From positions 1-16,397 of the forward strand of contig DEHO01000021.1 of assembly GCA_002351955.1 (NCBI GenBank): DNA of 16,397 nt. Reading direction: 5' to 3'. The notes beneath the pieces are model-generated. The model made no database searches, was not told where the DNA came from, and was given only the letters and a program-made list of their open reading frames with translations. Position numbers and translations under genes: made by a program. Shown here one piece after another: positions 6,980-14,928 of the stretch. How positions within the stretch are numbered: the stretch's first letter is position 1; every line of letters starts with the position of its first letter. The DNA is from Flavobacteriales bacterium UBA2798. GTDB lineage: Bacteria; Bacteroidota; Bacteroidia; Flavobacteriales_D; UBA2798.

Positions 6980-7628
6980 ATTATTTTTTCTTATTGGATG
7001 CGTTTTCCTTGCAGGATGCAGTGAAGAAAATCAATCTTCAACTCAGCCTACGGCAGTTGTTGAAAACAACACAGAAATGGGATCTGATTCTGTTCATGTT
7101 TCAGATATTGTTTCATGGTACCACTCTGATAATGGAAATCAATTTCAATCTATTATTTCAACTAAAAATTTTCAATACAAGCTATCGCACAGACCCGGAG
7201 CTTATTTTGCTGCACTGGAACTTGATGGTGAATCTGTCGATCAGGCAGAATGGGATTCAATATTAGTTCAATACAGTTCCTTAATCTATTTCGAATTGGA
7301 GATTCTTTCTTCAAAGGGAGGGAATGACATTATTGCTGTTGCCAGTGCAGATAAATCGGAATACGAAAAAAACGTGAGTTATCTCAATTTCCACTTTGGG
7401 GATGGTATTTTTATTAATTCGGAATTAGAGAATCTTCCAGCGGTCATATGTCAGATGGAACAAACAATAGGGGCCCGACCTGGCATTAAATTTTTGATTG
7501 CATTTGAAAATAAATTGAAAGTGAAAGATTTTACCGTTTCGGTTAATGATCCGGTTTTTTCAGGGCATACCATTGAATTTGAATTTGCAAAGAACACATT
7601 GATTAACGAGCCAATAATTTTTCTATGA
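6969..7628 (+). CDS. Lipoprotein of the RHS operon, unknown function
   Basis: 219 aa. The ATG at 6969 is chosen over an earlier in-frame ATG at 6924, because it places a lipoprotein signal at the very N-terminus: MSTKLFFLIGCVFLAGC with lipobox LAGC and Cys17 as the lipidated residue. The longer version would bury it behind 15 residues inside the preceding gene. A Ser/Glu/Gln/Thr-rich linker follows (SEENQSSTQPTAVVENN), then a mixed alpha/beta domain of about 170 residues without recognisable motifs. It overlaps the preceding gene by 11 bases and the following one by 4 (ATGA), so it is made in step with both. Probably a membrane-anchored assembly factor or inhibitor of the RHS proteins. The lipid anchor is well supported, the function is not. 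Confidence 0.75.
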   Translation: MSTKLFFLIGCVFLAGCSEENQSSTQPTAVVENNTEMGSDSVHVSDIVSWYHSDNGNQFQSIISTKNFQYKLSHRPGAYFAALELDGESVDQAEWDSILVQYSSLIYFELEILSSKGGNDIIAVASADKSEYEKNVSYLNFHFGDGIFINSELENLPAVICQMEQTIGARPGIKFLIAFENKLKVKDFTVSVNDPVFSGHTIEFEFAKNTLINEPIIFL

Positions 7629-10600
7629 ATAAGTTACTATCAACATTCAGAAGACGAAAAAGATTTTACAGTTTCGTATGTATTTTCTTACTGGCTGCTG
7701 AAATTGTTTTTCCAACTGCTGCCTATGCCCTTACCGGTGGTCCAAGTCAACCTGAAGTTGAGGGTTTTCAGGCCATTTCTGTAAATGATATGGTTGATCC
7801 GTTTACCGGCGATTTTTCATACAACATTCCTTTGTTGGATATTGATGGTTATCCAATTAACCTGGTTTATCAATCCGGCGTTTCGATGGATGCTGAAGCA
7901 AGCTGGGTCGGTCTCGGTTGGAATTTAAATGCAGGTTCATTAACGCGTTCTATGAGAGGAATTCCGGATGATTTTAAGGGAGATTTGATTAAAAATGAGT
8001 TGTACATGAAACCTAATAATACTTTCGGTGTAACTGGAGGGATAGGTTTGGAACTCTTTGGCAAAGAAAGTAAAGGATCACCCCCTAAGGTTGATACTAT
8101 TTCACAATTGAATTTAAATTTTTCTTTAGGAACAAGATTCAATAATTATTCGGGAATTGGAATCGAAATTTCAATTTCTGCAGCATTATCCGCAGCTGGA
8201 AAAATAAAAAACAAACTCAATGGATCTTTGGGCTTAACTTCTTCCAGTGACAATGGCGTTTCGCTCGAACCTTCAATTGGATTATCCTCTGCGAAAGAGG
8301 AAAAAGATAAGTATGTTATCAGAAAAAAATCTAATGTTGGACTATCATTCAATTCGAGGGAGGGATTGAAAGATGTTACAATTAGTGCATCTTATTCTAA
8401 GAATATTGAAAAAAAGGATGCCAATAGTAAATCCAAAAATCGTGATTGGAAAGGTGGTCCCTCCGGGACATTTAATTTTGGTTATTCATCACATACGCCT
8501 GAAGTACAAACATCCATGAAAAACTTATCCATTTCTGCACGATTTACAGTAGGAGCTGAGTTATTTGGAGTACATGGAAATTGGTATGTAAATGGCTACT
8601 TCTCGGGTCAAAAACTTAAAACTAACATCACCGAATCACCAGCATTCGGATACCTGTATGCCGAAGGATCTCATGGGAACCCGGAATCTGTTATGGACTT
8701 TAACCGTGAACGAGATGGTGGGTTTACCCCAAATGCAAAAGCACTTCCTCTTACCAATTTCACTTATGATATTTATTCTGCTTCTGCCCATGGTTCGGGT
8801 GGGAGTTTTCGCCCTATGCGTGGTGAAGTGAGTTATGTACGCGATAATGCTGGTCGAACTATTTCTGCAGGAGGCGCACTTGGCTTGGAATTTGGTGTTG
8901 GGAATGCTGCCCATAATGGTGTAAATATTGCTGTAAACTATGCTGCATCAAATTCCGGAATGTGGACCTCTGATGATAATGCGTCTTCAAAATTACTCAT
9001 GCGTTCTTCTAACTCACCAAGTGGAGTAAAAGATTATGAGAATGTTTATTTTATTGATGCGGGTGAAAGGGGAATTGAATCAGATACTTCTTTTTACAAT
9101 TCTTTTGGTGGGGCGGAGCCGATGCGATTTGTACTTAAAAAGCGTTCAAAGTTTCAAATAGAGCTTTCAAATCAATTAACAAATGGCAATGGCCAATCAA
9201 GGTATTTGCCGGCACAAAACCATCGGAAAGTAAGAGCAAGACGAAACCAGGTTTTCCATATTTTAACCCGCGCAATGCACGAGGCAGGATTTGGAATCCA
9301 GGATCCACATCCCAACTCGAGTGATGTGCAGGCTCATCATGTTTCGCAGGTAATGACCTATTCCACAGAGGGAGCAAGGTATGTTTATGGCATTGCAGCC
9401 TATAACAATCTTCAACAGGACGTATCATTCTCAGTTGGCGATAGAATGTATTCTAGTAACTCCGGAATTGCAGGAAATTGTAATACCGGACTTCTAAATT
9501 ACTCTTCAAATCCTAATGCAGCATCAGAACAAAATGATTTAGGGAATGATAATTACTTCTCAAGAACCACCACTCCGGGCTATGCACATTCGTATTTATT
9601 GACGTCTGTGTTAAGTCCTGATTATGTAGACTCAGATAATATCAAAGGACCAAGCGATGGTGATTTGGGATATTACACAACTTTCCATTATTCTAAAATT
9701 GATAATTACAAATGGAGAGTGCCTTATGAATTAAACACAGCAAATTTTAATGAAGGTTTAAAAACCAATGCAAGTGATGATAAAGCAAGTTACCTGTATG
9801 GTGAAAAAGAATTGTGGTACCTTGATTCTATTGTCGGAAAAACACATGTGGCCATTTTCCATACACAAGCCAGGCAAGATGGTTTGGGAGTAACAGGAAA
9901 AGATGGAGGTAAAAATACAGACACCACCAAAGCTCAACGCCTTCTGAAAAAAATCAGTTTGTATGTTGTTAAAGATCGAAACGAACACGGAGCACAGGCT
10001 TTGCCGGTAAAGGAGGTTCATTTTGAATATGACTATTCCTTATGTAAAAATATTCCCAATCAGTTAGTCCCCGGACAAGGAAAGCTTACCCTTAAAAAAG
10101 TATGGTTTACTTATCAGAATTCGAACAAGGGAAAAATGAGCCCATACCGTTTTGTTTATTCCTCTGTAAATCCGGACTATGATATCACCGGCTATGATCG
10201 TTGGGGAAATTATAAGCGAAACACAAATTCAGGCTGCCACCCATTAAGCAGTGATTTAAACAATGCAGAATACCCCTATACCACGATGATAAAGGATACT
10301 GCTGATCTTTTTTCACAAGCATGGTCATTATCGCAAATCAAATTACCCTCCGGAGGAATTATCCAGGTTGAATACGAAAGCGATGACTATGGTTGGGTTC
10401 AGCATAAACGGGCGATGCAAATGTTCAGAATTCTAGGAACAGAAGGTGAAACCAATACTGAAGGCGTAAATGAATTGGTTTCAGTTAGTGACGACGCAAT
10501 AAAAAACAGGGTGCTTTACTTTGAATTGCATCCTGAATTTGATGGAAATATCAGTGAGTATTTTAAAGGTATTGATGATTTATATTTCCGGTGCTTGTCC

Positions 10601-10741
10601 AATATGCATCCCTCCGATAATTCCAAGCTGGATTATGTGTCAGGATATGCAAAACCCGAGGAATATGGAACAACGATGTTGAATGGAGATCTTGTTGGAT
10701 ATGTAAAACTCTATCCAGCAAAGCTTCGGGATAACGGTTGA
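7625..10741 (+). CDS. Large secreted RHS-system protein, N-terminal part, cut by in-frame TGA
   Basis: 1038 aa. The ATG at 7625 overlaps the lipoprotein stop. The signal peptide has a long basic start (RRRKR) and probably ends near residue 35 (AAYA). Residues 43-120 carry the N-terminal signature of the Bacteroidota RHS-linked family: QPEVEGFQAIS, DPFTGDFSYNIPLLDIDGYP, SWVGLGWNLNAGSLTRSMRG. About 165-330 are Gly/Ser-rich repeated strands. Later blocks such as GARYVYGIAAYN, YDRWGNYKRNTN and LPSGGIIQVEYESDDYGW match the same family. Members I recall continue well beyond this point in one chain, and here the same frame is open again directly after TGA 10739-10741, so the stop looks like a nonsense mutation or base error. 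Expected role: scaffold or shell component of the toxin complex. Confidence 0.8.
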   Translation: MNKLLSTFRRRKRFYSFVCIFLLAAEIVFPTAAYALTGGPSQPEVEGFQAISVNDMVDPFTGDFSYNIPLLDIDGYPINLVYQSGVSMDAEASWVGLGWNLNAGSLTRSMRGIPDDFKGDLIKNELYMKPNNTFGVTGGIGLELFGKESKGSPPKVDTISQLNLNFSLGTRFNNYSGIGIEISISAALSAAGKIKNKLNGSLGLTSSSDNGVSLEPSIGLSSAKEEKDKYVIRKKSNVGLSFNSREGLKDVTISASYSKNIEKKDANSKSKNRDWKGGPSGTFNFGYSSHTPEVQTSMKNLSISARFTVGAELFGVHGNWYVNGYFSGQKLKTNITESPAFGYLYAEGSHGNPESVMDFNRERDGGFTPNAKALPLTNFTYDIYSASAHGSGGSFRPMRGEVSYVRDNAGRTISAGGALGLEFGVGNAAHNGVNIAVNYAASNSGMWTSDDNASSKLLMRSSNSPSGVKDYENVYFIDAGERGIESDTSFYNSFGGAEPMRFVLKKRSKFQIELSNQLTNGNGQSRYLPAQNHRKVRARRNQVFHILTRAMHEAGFGIQDPHPNSSDVQAHHVSQVMTYSTEGARYVYGIAAYNNLQQDVSFSVGDRMYSSNSGIAGNCNTGLLNYSSNPNAASEQNDLGNDNYFSRTTTPGYAHSYLLTSVLSPDYVDSDNIKGPSDGDLGYYTTFHYSKIDNYKWRVPYELNTANFNEGLKTNASDDKASYLYGEKELWYLDSIVGKTHVAIFHTQARQDGLGVTGKDGGKNTDTTKAQRLLKKISLYVVKDRNEHGAQALPVKEVHFEYDYSLCKNIPNQLVPGQGKLTLKKVWFTYQNSNKGKMSPYRFVYSSVNPDYDITGYDRWGNYKRNTNSGCHPLSSDLNNAEYPYTTMIKDTADLFSQAWSLSQIKLPSGGIIQVEYESDDYGWVQHKRAMQMFRILGTEGETNTEGVNELVSVSDDAIKNRVLYFELHPEFDGNISEYFKGIDDLYFRCLSNMHPSDNSKLDYVSGYAKPEEYGTTMLNGDLVGYVKLYPAKLRDNG

Positions 10742-11029
10742 ACAATTTATAATCCGATTTCGGTTGCTGCCATACAATTTGGGCGAAGACATCTGGGTGA
10801 ATATGTTTGGGACAGACCGCAGATTGATGATTCGCAAGGTTTAGGAGCAGATATACTTTCGGCAATTATTCTTTCAGTTACAAATATTGGTCAGGTATTT
10901 TCTACGCCAAATAACTCCTTATGGAATAAGGGGATTGGTAAAAAAATTGTTACCCATAAATCCTGGATCAGGTTAAATAATCCCACCAAAAGAAAATATG
11001 GAGGAGGTTCAAGGGTTAAGAAAATTTTA
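10739..11029 (+). pseudogene. In-frame TGA and startless open stretch joining the two halves of the large gene
   Basis: After TGA at 10739-10741 the same frame stays open for 96 codons up to the ATG at 11030. It reads protein-like (YNPISVAAIQFGRRHLGEY, KSWIRLNNP, KYGGGSRVKK), matching what this family carries at this point. There is no usable ATG in the stretch, so it cannot belong to a separate gene beginning at 11030. A single base change (for example to TGG, CGA or GGA) would restore a continuous reading frame over 7625-13213, about 1.86 kcodons. TGA ends four other ORFs in the window (241, 334, 7628, 14164), so general reassignment is not supported. Confidence 0.75.
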
Positions 11030-13213
11030 ATGTCTGATAATTGGAATACTATGACCGATTTTCAGGAAACATCATTTGCATATGGCCAAGAATATCAATA
11101 TAAAAATGCAGATGGAACATCTTCCGGTGTTGCGGCCTATGAACCTCAATTGGGCGGTGATGAAAATCCGTGGAAGCAGCCTGATAGCTACAGCGAAAAA
11201 GTAAAGCTGATGCCCGACGATCAATTCTACTCAGAAAAACCTTATGGAGAATCTTTTTTCCCAGGGCCCTCAGTTGGATATGCAAGAGTTGAAGTTAAAA
11301 ATCTGGAAAGATTGGGAGTAACCCGGCATGCAACAGGCAAAATTGTACACGAGTTTTACACTGCGCGAGAGTTTCCGGTAATTACGCGAAATACTGATGT
11401 TGAACCTTTGCAAGAAAAAACAATGCCTTGGAGTATTTCATCACTCCTTAATATAAGATCGATGGATTACCTGACGGCTTCACAAGGGTTCACCATTGAG
11501 TTGAATGATATGCATGGCAAACCTAAATCACAACATGTTTACCAGGAAGGTGCTCCTGATGCAATTACATCAGTTAAATATATTTATGACATAGAATCAC
11601 ATTCTTTCGGGAACGATGAAACCACGACTACAGAAGTGTATCCGCATACGTTTCGTTTAAGAAGCAATGTATCTGCAATTGATAATAAAGGAAACATTGG
11701 AGACGGTCAGTTGGGAGTGTTTATGGACTTGGTTGCGGATTTACGCGAGTCGAAAACAGAGGCTTATAGCGGTGCAATTAACCCGAATATTGATGCATTT
11801 GTTTTACCAATTCCAGTTCCAGTTGTAATTCCTACTATTCACGCGAATGTTCAACAAGAAAAAACCCAGTTCAGAAGCGCAACTACAACTAAAGTAATTC
11901 AGCGTTCCGGTATTTTAAAGGAAACTATTGCCACAGATCTTGGATCAGTAGTTTCAACGCAGAATTTACTTTATGACAGAGAAACCGGAGAGATTTTACT
12001 CACCTCCACAAAAACCAATTTCAACGATTTGGTTTATTCTCTCACAGTTCCAGGACATTGGTATTATGATGATATGGGCCCGGCTTATAAGAATATTGGA
12101 TACACCATCTCAAGCCCCGTTACATTTAACACTTCCGGTACAGCAACCATTGCCAATGCCTCGAATTATTTTGTAGAGGGTGATGAGCTAATGATCTTGG
12201 GTTACGGTATTGGTTGGGTTACCACAGTAAGCGCAAATTCCATAACTGTTGTCAGAAAAACAGGAGTTCCGGCAATTGGTACATTTAGCGGTTTAAGCGT
12301 GCTGCGTTCCGGTCGGAGAAATCAGGCATCTACTCCTATTGCGGCTGTGGTTTCCTTATCCGATCCAAGAACAGGTATAAAAACAAATAGTTTTTCTAAA
12401 GTACTGTCTTCCTCTGCCATTGAATTTGGAGAGGTCTGGAGAACATACTGCGATTGCTTCGACGGAAATGATGATCAGTTTGCGTATTCAACCAATCCTT
12501 ATATTCTTGGAAGAAAAGGAAACTGGAAGCCGCTCCGTTCATGGACACACCTCGCCGGCAGGACACAATCCACTTATAACAATAATACCAACATCCGCAG
12601 AGATGGAATTTTTACAAGCTATACGCCATTTTACAAATTCACTCCCAATGGATGGCGAATGGATAATTTTAATTGGACCTATGTTAGCGAGGTAACAGAA
12701 TTCAATCCTTTTGGGTCAGAAATAGAAAATAAAGATGCCCTGGGTCGTTATTCTGCTTCGCAGTTGGGTTATCGGCAAACACAGCCCATTGCTGTAGCTG
12801 CAAATGCTAAATATGCAGAAATTGGATTTGATGGTTTTGAAGATTACGGTTTCAGTCCATGTGCAGATGCTCATTTTAAATTCGATAATCCGGTGTTGTC
12901 TACTGCTGCATCGCATTCGGGGAGGTACAGTGTAAAAGTAAGTTCAGGTACCGACTTGGTGCTGACCAAAGCATTTGAAGCATGTTTAATCCAGGATTGT
13001 ACAACCGAAATTGGTACAACAACAGGAGAAGGGTACATAATTGTAACTGTTTCCGGACAAGGATCAGGGGCCGAATTTGATTACGAGGTTATTCAGGGTG
13101 ATCCGGTTATAAATATTGTTTCCGGTCAATTCAGAGTCTATGGCACCGGATGGACGATAAAAGTGATTATCCGCGAACCGGGTTGTTTAACCAGCAAGAT
13201 TATTTCACAATAA
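11030..13213 (+). CDS. Large RHS-system protein, C-terminal part (downstream fragment)
   Basis: 727 aa if translation restarts at ATG 11030. It is in the same frame as the 7625 gene and most likely its continuation. It has no signal peptide at its start, which would leave it in the cytoplasm if made alone, another reason to read it as a fragment. Recognisable family blocks include GESFFPGPSVGYARVEVKNL, TGKIVHEFYTAREFPVIT, TASQGFTIELNDMHGKPKSQ, VSTQNLLYDRETGEILLT and FNPFGSEIENKDALGRYSAS. The segment EIGFDGFEDYGF begins a domain that continues with HSGRYSVKV. The last ~65 residues form a Gly/Val-rich Ig-like module. It ends at TAA 13211-13213, 9 bases before the next start, again in the same frame. 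Confidence 0.7.
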   Translation: MSDNWNTMTDFQETSFAYGQEYQYKNADGTSSGVAAYEPQLGGDENPWKQPDSYSEKVKLMPDDQFYSEKPYGESFFPGPSVGYARVEVKNLERLGVTRHATGKIVHEFYTAREFPVITRNTDVEPLQEKTMPWSISSLLNIRSMDYLTASQGFTIELNDMHGKPKSQHVYQEGAPDAITSVKYIYDIESHSFGNDETTTTEVYPHTFRLRSNVSAIDNKGNIGDGQLGVFMDLVADLRESKTEAYSGAINPNIDAFVLPIPVPVVIPTIHANVQQEKTQFRSATTTKVIQRSGILKETIATDLGSVVSTQNLLYDRETGEILLTSTKTNFNDLVYSLTVPGHWYYDDMGPAYKNIGYTISSPVTFNTSGTATIANASNYFVEGDELMILGYGIGWVTTVSANSITVVRKTGVPAIGTFSGLSVLRSGRRNQASTPIAAVVSLSDPRTGIKTNSFSKVLSSSAIEFGEVWRTYCDCFDGNDDQFAYSTNPYILGRKGNWKPLRSWTHLAGRTQSTYNNNTNIRRDGIFTSYTPFYKFTPNGWRMDNFNWTYVSEVTEFNPFGSEIENKDALGRYSASQLGYRQTQPIAVAANAKYAEIGFDGFEDYGFSPCADAHFKFDNPVLSTAASHSGRYSVKVSSGTDLVLTKAFEACLIQDCTTEIGTTTGEGYIIVTVSGQGSGAEFDYEVIQGDPVINIVSGQFRVYGTGWTIKVIIREPGCLTSKIISQ

Positions 13214-13222
13214 ATTTTGAAG

Positions 13223-14164
13223 ATGAAAGCATTCTATATCCTACTTTTTGTAGCCACCGGAACCAAGGCTTTTGCAAGTCTTCCTCCTCAGGCTTGTGCA
13301 GAAGCTCAGTTTTTCTGCGCAAAGGAATTTACTTACAATTATTCGGTGAATAATTGTACAGATACAACAGAATTATGGTTTTATTTTAATGCAGGAAGCA
13401 CTGTAGCTGAAATGTCAATTGCTAGCAATGATTCAATCTACGGCTATACCATCATGGGCCCCTTTGCAGGAGCTTTGACTCAACCATGTAATGCGCTGGA
13501 TTCTACAACAACTATTGATTTTACGGTTTCATCAACAAAAATACTGCACCAGATCACAATGGATTTGGGTGGTTCTTTACCTGTAGGATATTATTATGTG
13601 CGAGTAAAAGCAAAGTCGTGCAAATCGTCCATTAGTTTTATTTCAAAGAACGAATACCTTACCTGCCCGGAAATTCCCTGCGAGAATTGTATTGGCTCAT
13701 TTCAGCTGGAACCGGGAAAAAAATATGTGCTGAGTTTGTGGACCAAGGAATCAGGTGCTGCGCCAACAAAGACATCGTATGACCGTCCCTCCGTTCAGGT
13801 TGGATTTCCTTCTTTAAGTCTGATGTTAACAAGTGTTTATCCTACAGGACAAATTATCGATGGTTGGCAACGAATAGAAACAGAATTTACTGTGCCTATT
13901 TCCGCAACAAATTTTCAGTTGAAGCTAAGCTGTTCTACAGGTGATTGCTATTTCGATGATTTACGTATTCATCCATTCGAAGGCAGTATGAAAACCTACG
14001 TTTATGACCCTGTCAATTTACGTTTAGTAGCAGAATTGGATGAACGTAATTACGCAACATTTTATGAATACGATGAAGAAGGAAAATTGTTGAGAATTAA
14101 AAAAGAGACTGAGCGAGGGATTATGACCATTCAGGAATCGAAATCAAGCCTAATTAAAAACTGA
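13223..14164 (+). CDS. Secreted RHS-continuation protein with jelly-roll-like domain and YD repeat
   Basis: 313 aa. The ATG at 13223 is preferred to a TTG two codons earlier. The signal peptide MKAFYILLFVATGTKAFA is clear. Residues about 20-155 form a Cys-rich domain (ten Cys, for example QACAEAQFFCAKEF and CPEIPCENC). About 155-252 resemble a beta-sandwich carbohydrate-binding-like fold: LEPGKKYVLSLWTKE, IIDGWQRIETEFTVP, CYFDDLRIHPF. About 255-300 carry an RHS/YD-type segment: YDPVNLRLVAELDERNYATF, then YEYDEEGKLLRIKKETERG. That combination normally stands at the end of the large RHS-system protein, yet here it has its own signal peptide and lies in the same frame after the TAA at 13213. It may be a genuine split partner exported separately. 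Its stop overlaps the next start (TGATG at 14162-14166). Confidence 0.7.
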   Translation: MKAFYILLFVATGTKAFASLPPQACAEAQFFCAKEFTYNYSVNNCTDTTELWFYFNAGSTVAEMSIASNDSIYGYTIMGPFAGALTQPCNALDSTTTIDFTVSSTKILHQITMDLGGSLPVGYYYVRVKAKSCKSSISFISKNEYLTCPEIPCENCIGSFQLEPGKKYVLSLWTKESGAAPTKTSYDRPSVQVGFPSLSLMLTSVYPTGQIIDGWQRIETEFTVPISATNFQLKLSCSTGDCYFDDLRIHPFEGSMKTYVYDPVNLRLVAELDERNYATFYEYDEEGKLLRIKKETERGIMTIQESKSSLIKN

Positions 14165-14904
14165 TGAGAACTACATTTTTTTCAAGTCTGGTTTTATCTC
14201 TGATGATATTCAGTGTTTCACCCGTATTCGCTTCCTGGAATGCAGCAACGTTGGAACAATATGAAGAACATTGCAAAAAAATCAGCGAAAACTATGAAAG
14301 ACTGAAGGCTTATTCAGTTCTGATTCAACATTCGTCCTTTCAGGGACAAAATGAAAATTCTCCGTTGGCCGACCAGTCAGAGGGCTTTATCAAAAAGGAA
14401 GGAATTAAATTTCATAGTTATTTGAGTGGAGTAAGATCAGTTCAAAACGAACGAATACGGGTTTCTGTTGATACATCACAGAAAATTCTGGTGATTAGTG
14501 AGCCGGAAGACATTACAAAAAACGAAGTGGTATCCAATAATTGGAAAGTAACAAGGAAAAACATCAAAGGCTGTTTGCAGAAAAAGATCCAGGATAAAAC
14601 AGTGTACAGGATAGAATGCATTTCCGGGCCTGTATTTGGTATTGAAATGATTGTAAATGCAACCAATTTAATTGATGAAATTACGATACTCTATCGCAGT
14701 GAGTATTTCTCTGAACAACTGAACAAGAGTGTTCGGCCGATGCTAAAAATCAAATATTCTCAGTTTATAGAAAATCCCCGTTTTGAGAAAAATGATTTTT
14801 CTACAGAGAAATACATCACCATTGATAAAAAAGGACAGATAATTCCCACGCAGGAATACTTCTCCTATAAATTAATTGATACAAGATATTCAACCGCACA
14901 ATAA
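14164..14904 (+). CDS. Secreted small protein, possible LolA-like fold
   Basis: 246 aa. The ATG at 14164 overlaps the preceding TGA, indicating coupled translation. Signal peptide MRTTFFSSLVLSLMIFSVSPVFA (about 23 residues). A helical start (LEQYEEHCKKISENYERLKA) is followed by strands: YSVLIQHSSFQG, EGFIKKEGIKFHSY, ERIRVSVDTSQKILVISEP, TVYRIECISGPVFGIEMIVN, LIDEITILYRSEYF, and a closing YITIDKKGQIIPT. A helix packed on a large antiparallel sheet, with a 'substrate-to-derived' pattern of strands, recalls LolA/LolB/RseB-type periplasmic lipid-binding folds, but this is judged by eye only. Its position between two RHS genes suggests a chaperone or membrane-side assembly factor for them. Not a recognised named gene. 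Confidence 0.65.
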   Translation: MRTTFFSSLVLSLMIFSVSPVFASWNAATLEQYEEHCKKISENYERLKAYSVLIQHSSFQGQNENSPLADQSEGFIKKEGIKFHSYLSGVRSVQNERIRVSVDTSQKILVISEPEDITKNEVVSNNWKVTRKNIKGCLQKKIQDKTVYRIECISGPVFGIEMIVNATNLIDEITILYRSEYFSEQLNKSVRPMLKIKYSQFIENPRFEKNDFSTEKYITIDKKGQIIPTQEYFSYKLIDTRYSTAQ

Positions 14905-14928
14905 CAGGATTAACATATTCCATCCGTA

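Noticed and set aside
10739..10741. TGA as a recoded amino acid (selenocysteine or altered genetic code)
   Set aside because: TGA ends four other ORFs here, tryptophan is encoded by TGG throughout, and no hairpin of the required kind was recognised after the codon. A nonsense mutation or base error is simpler.
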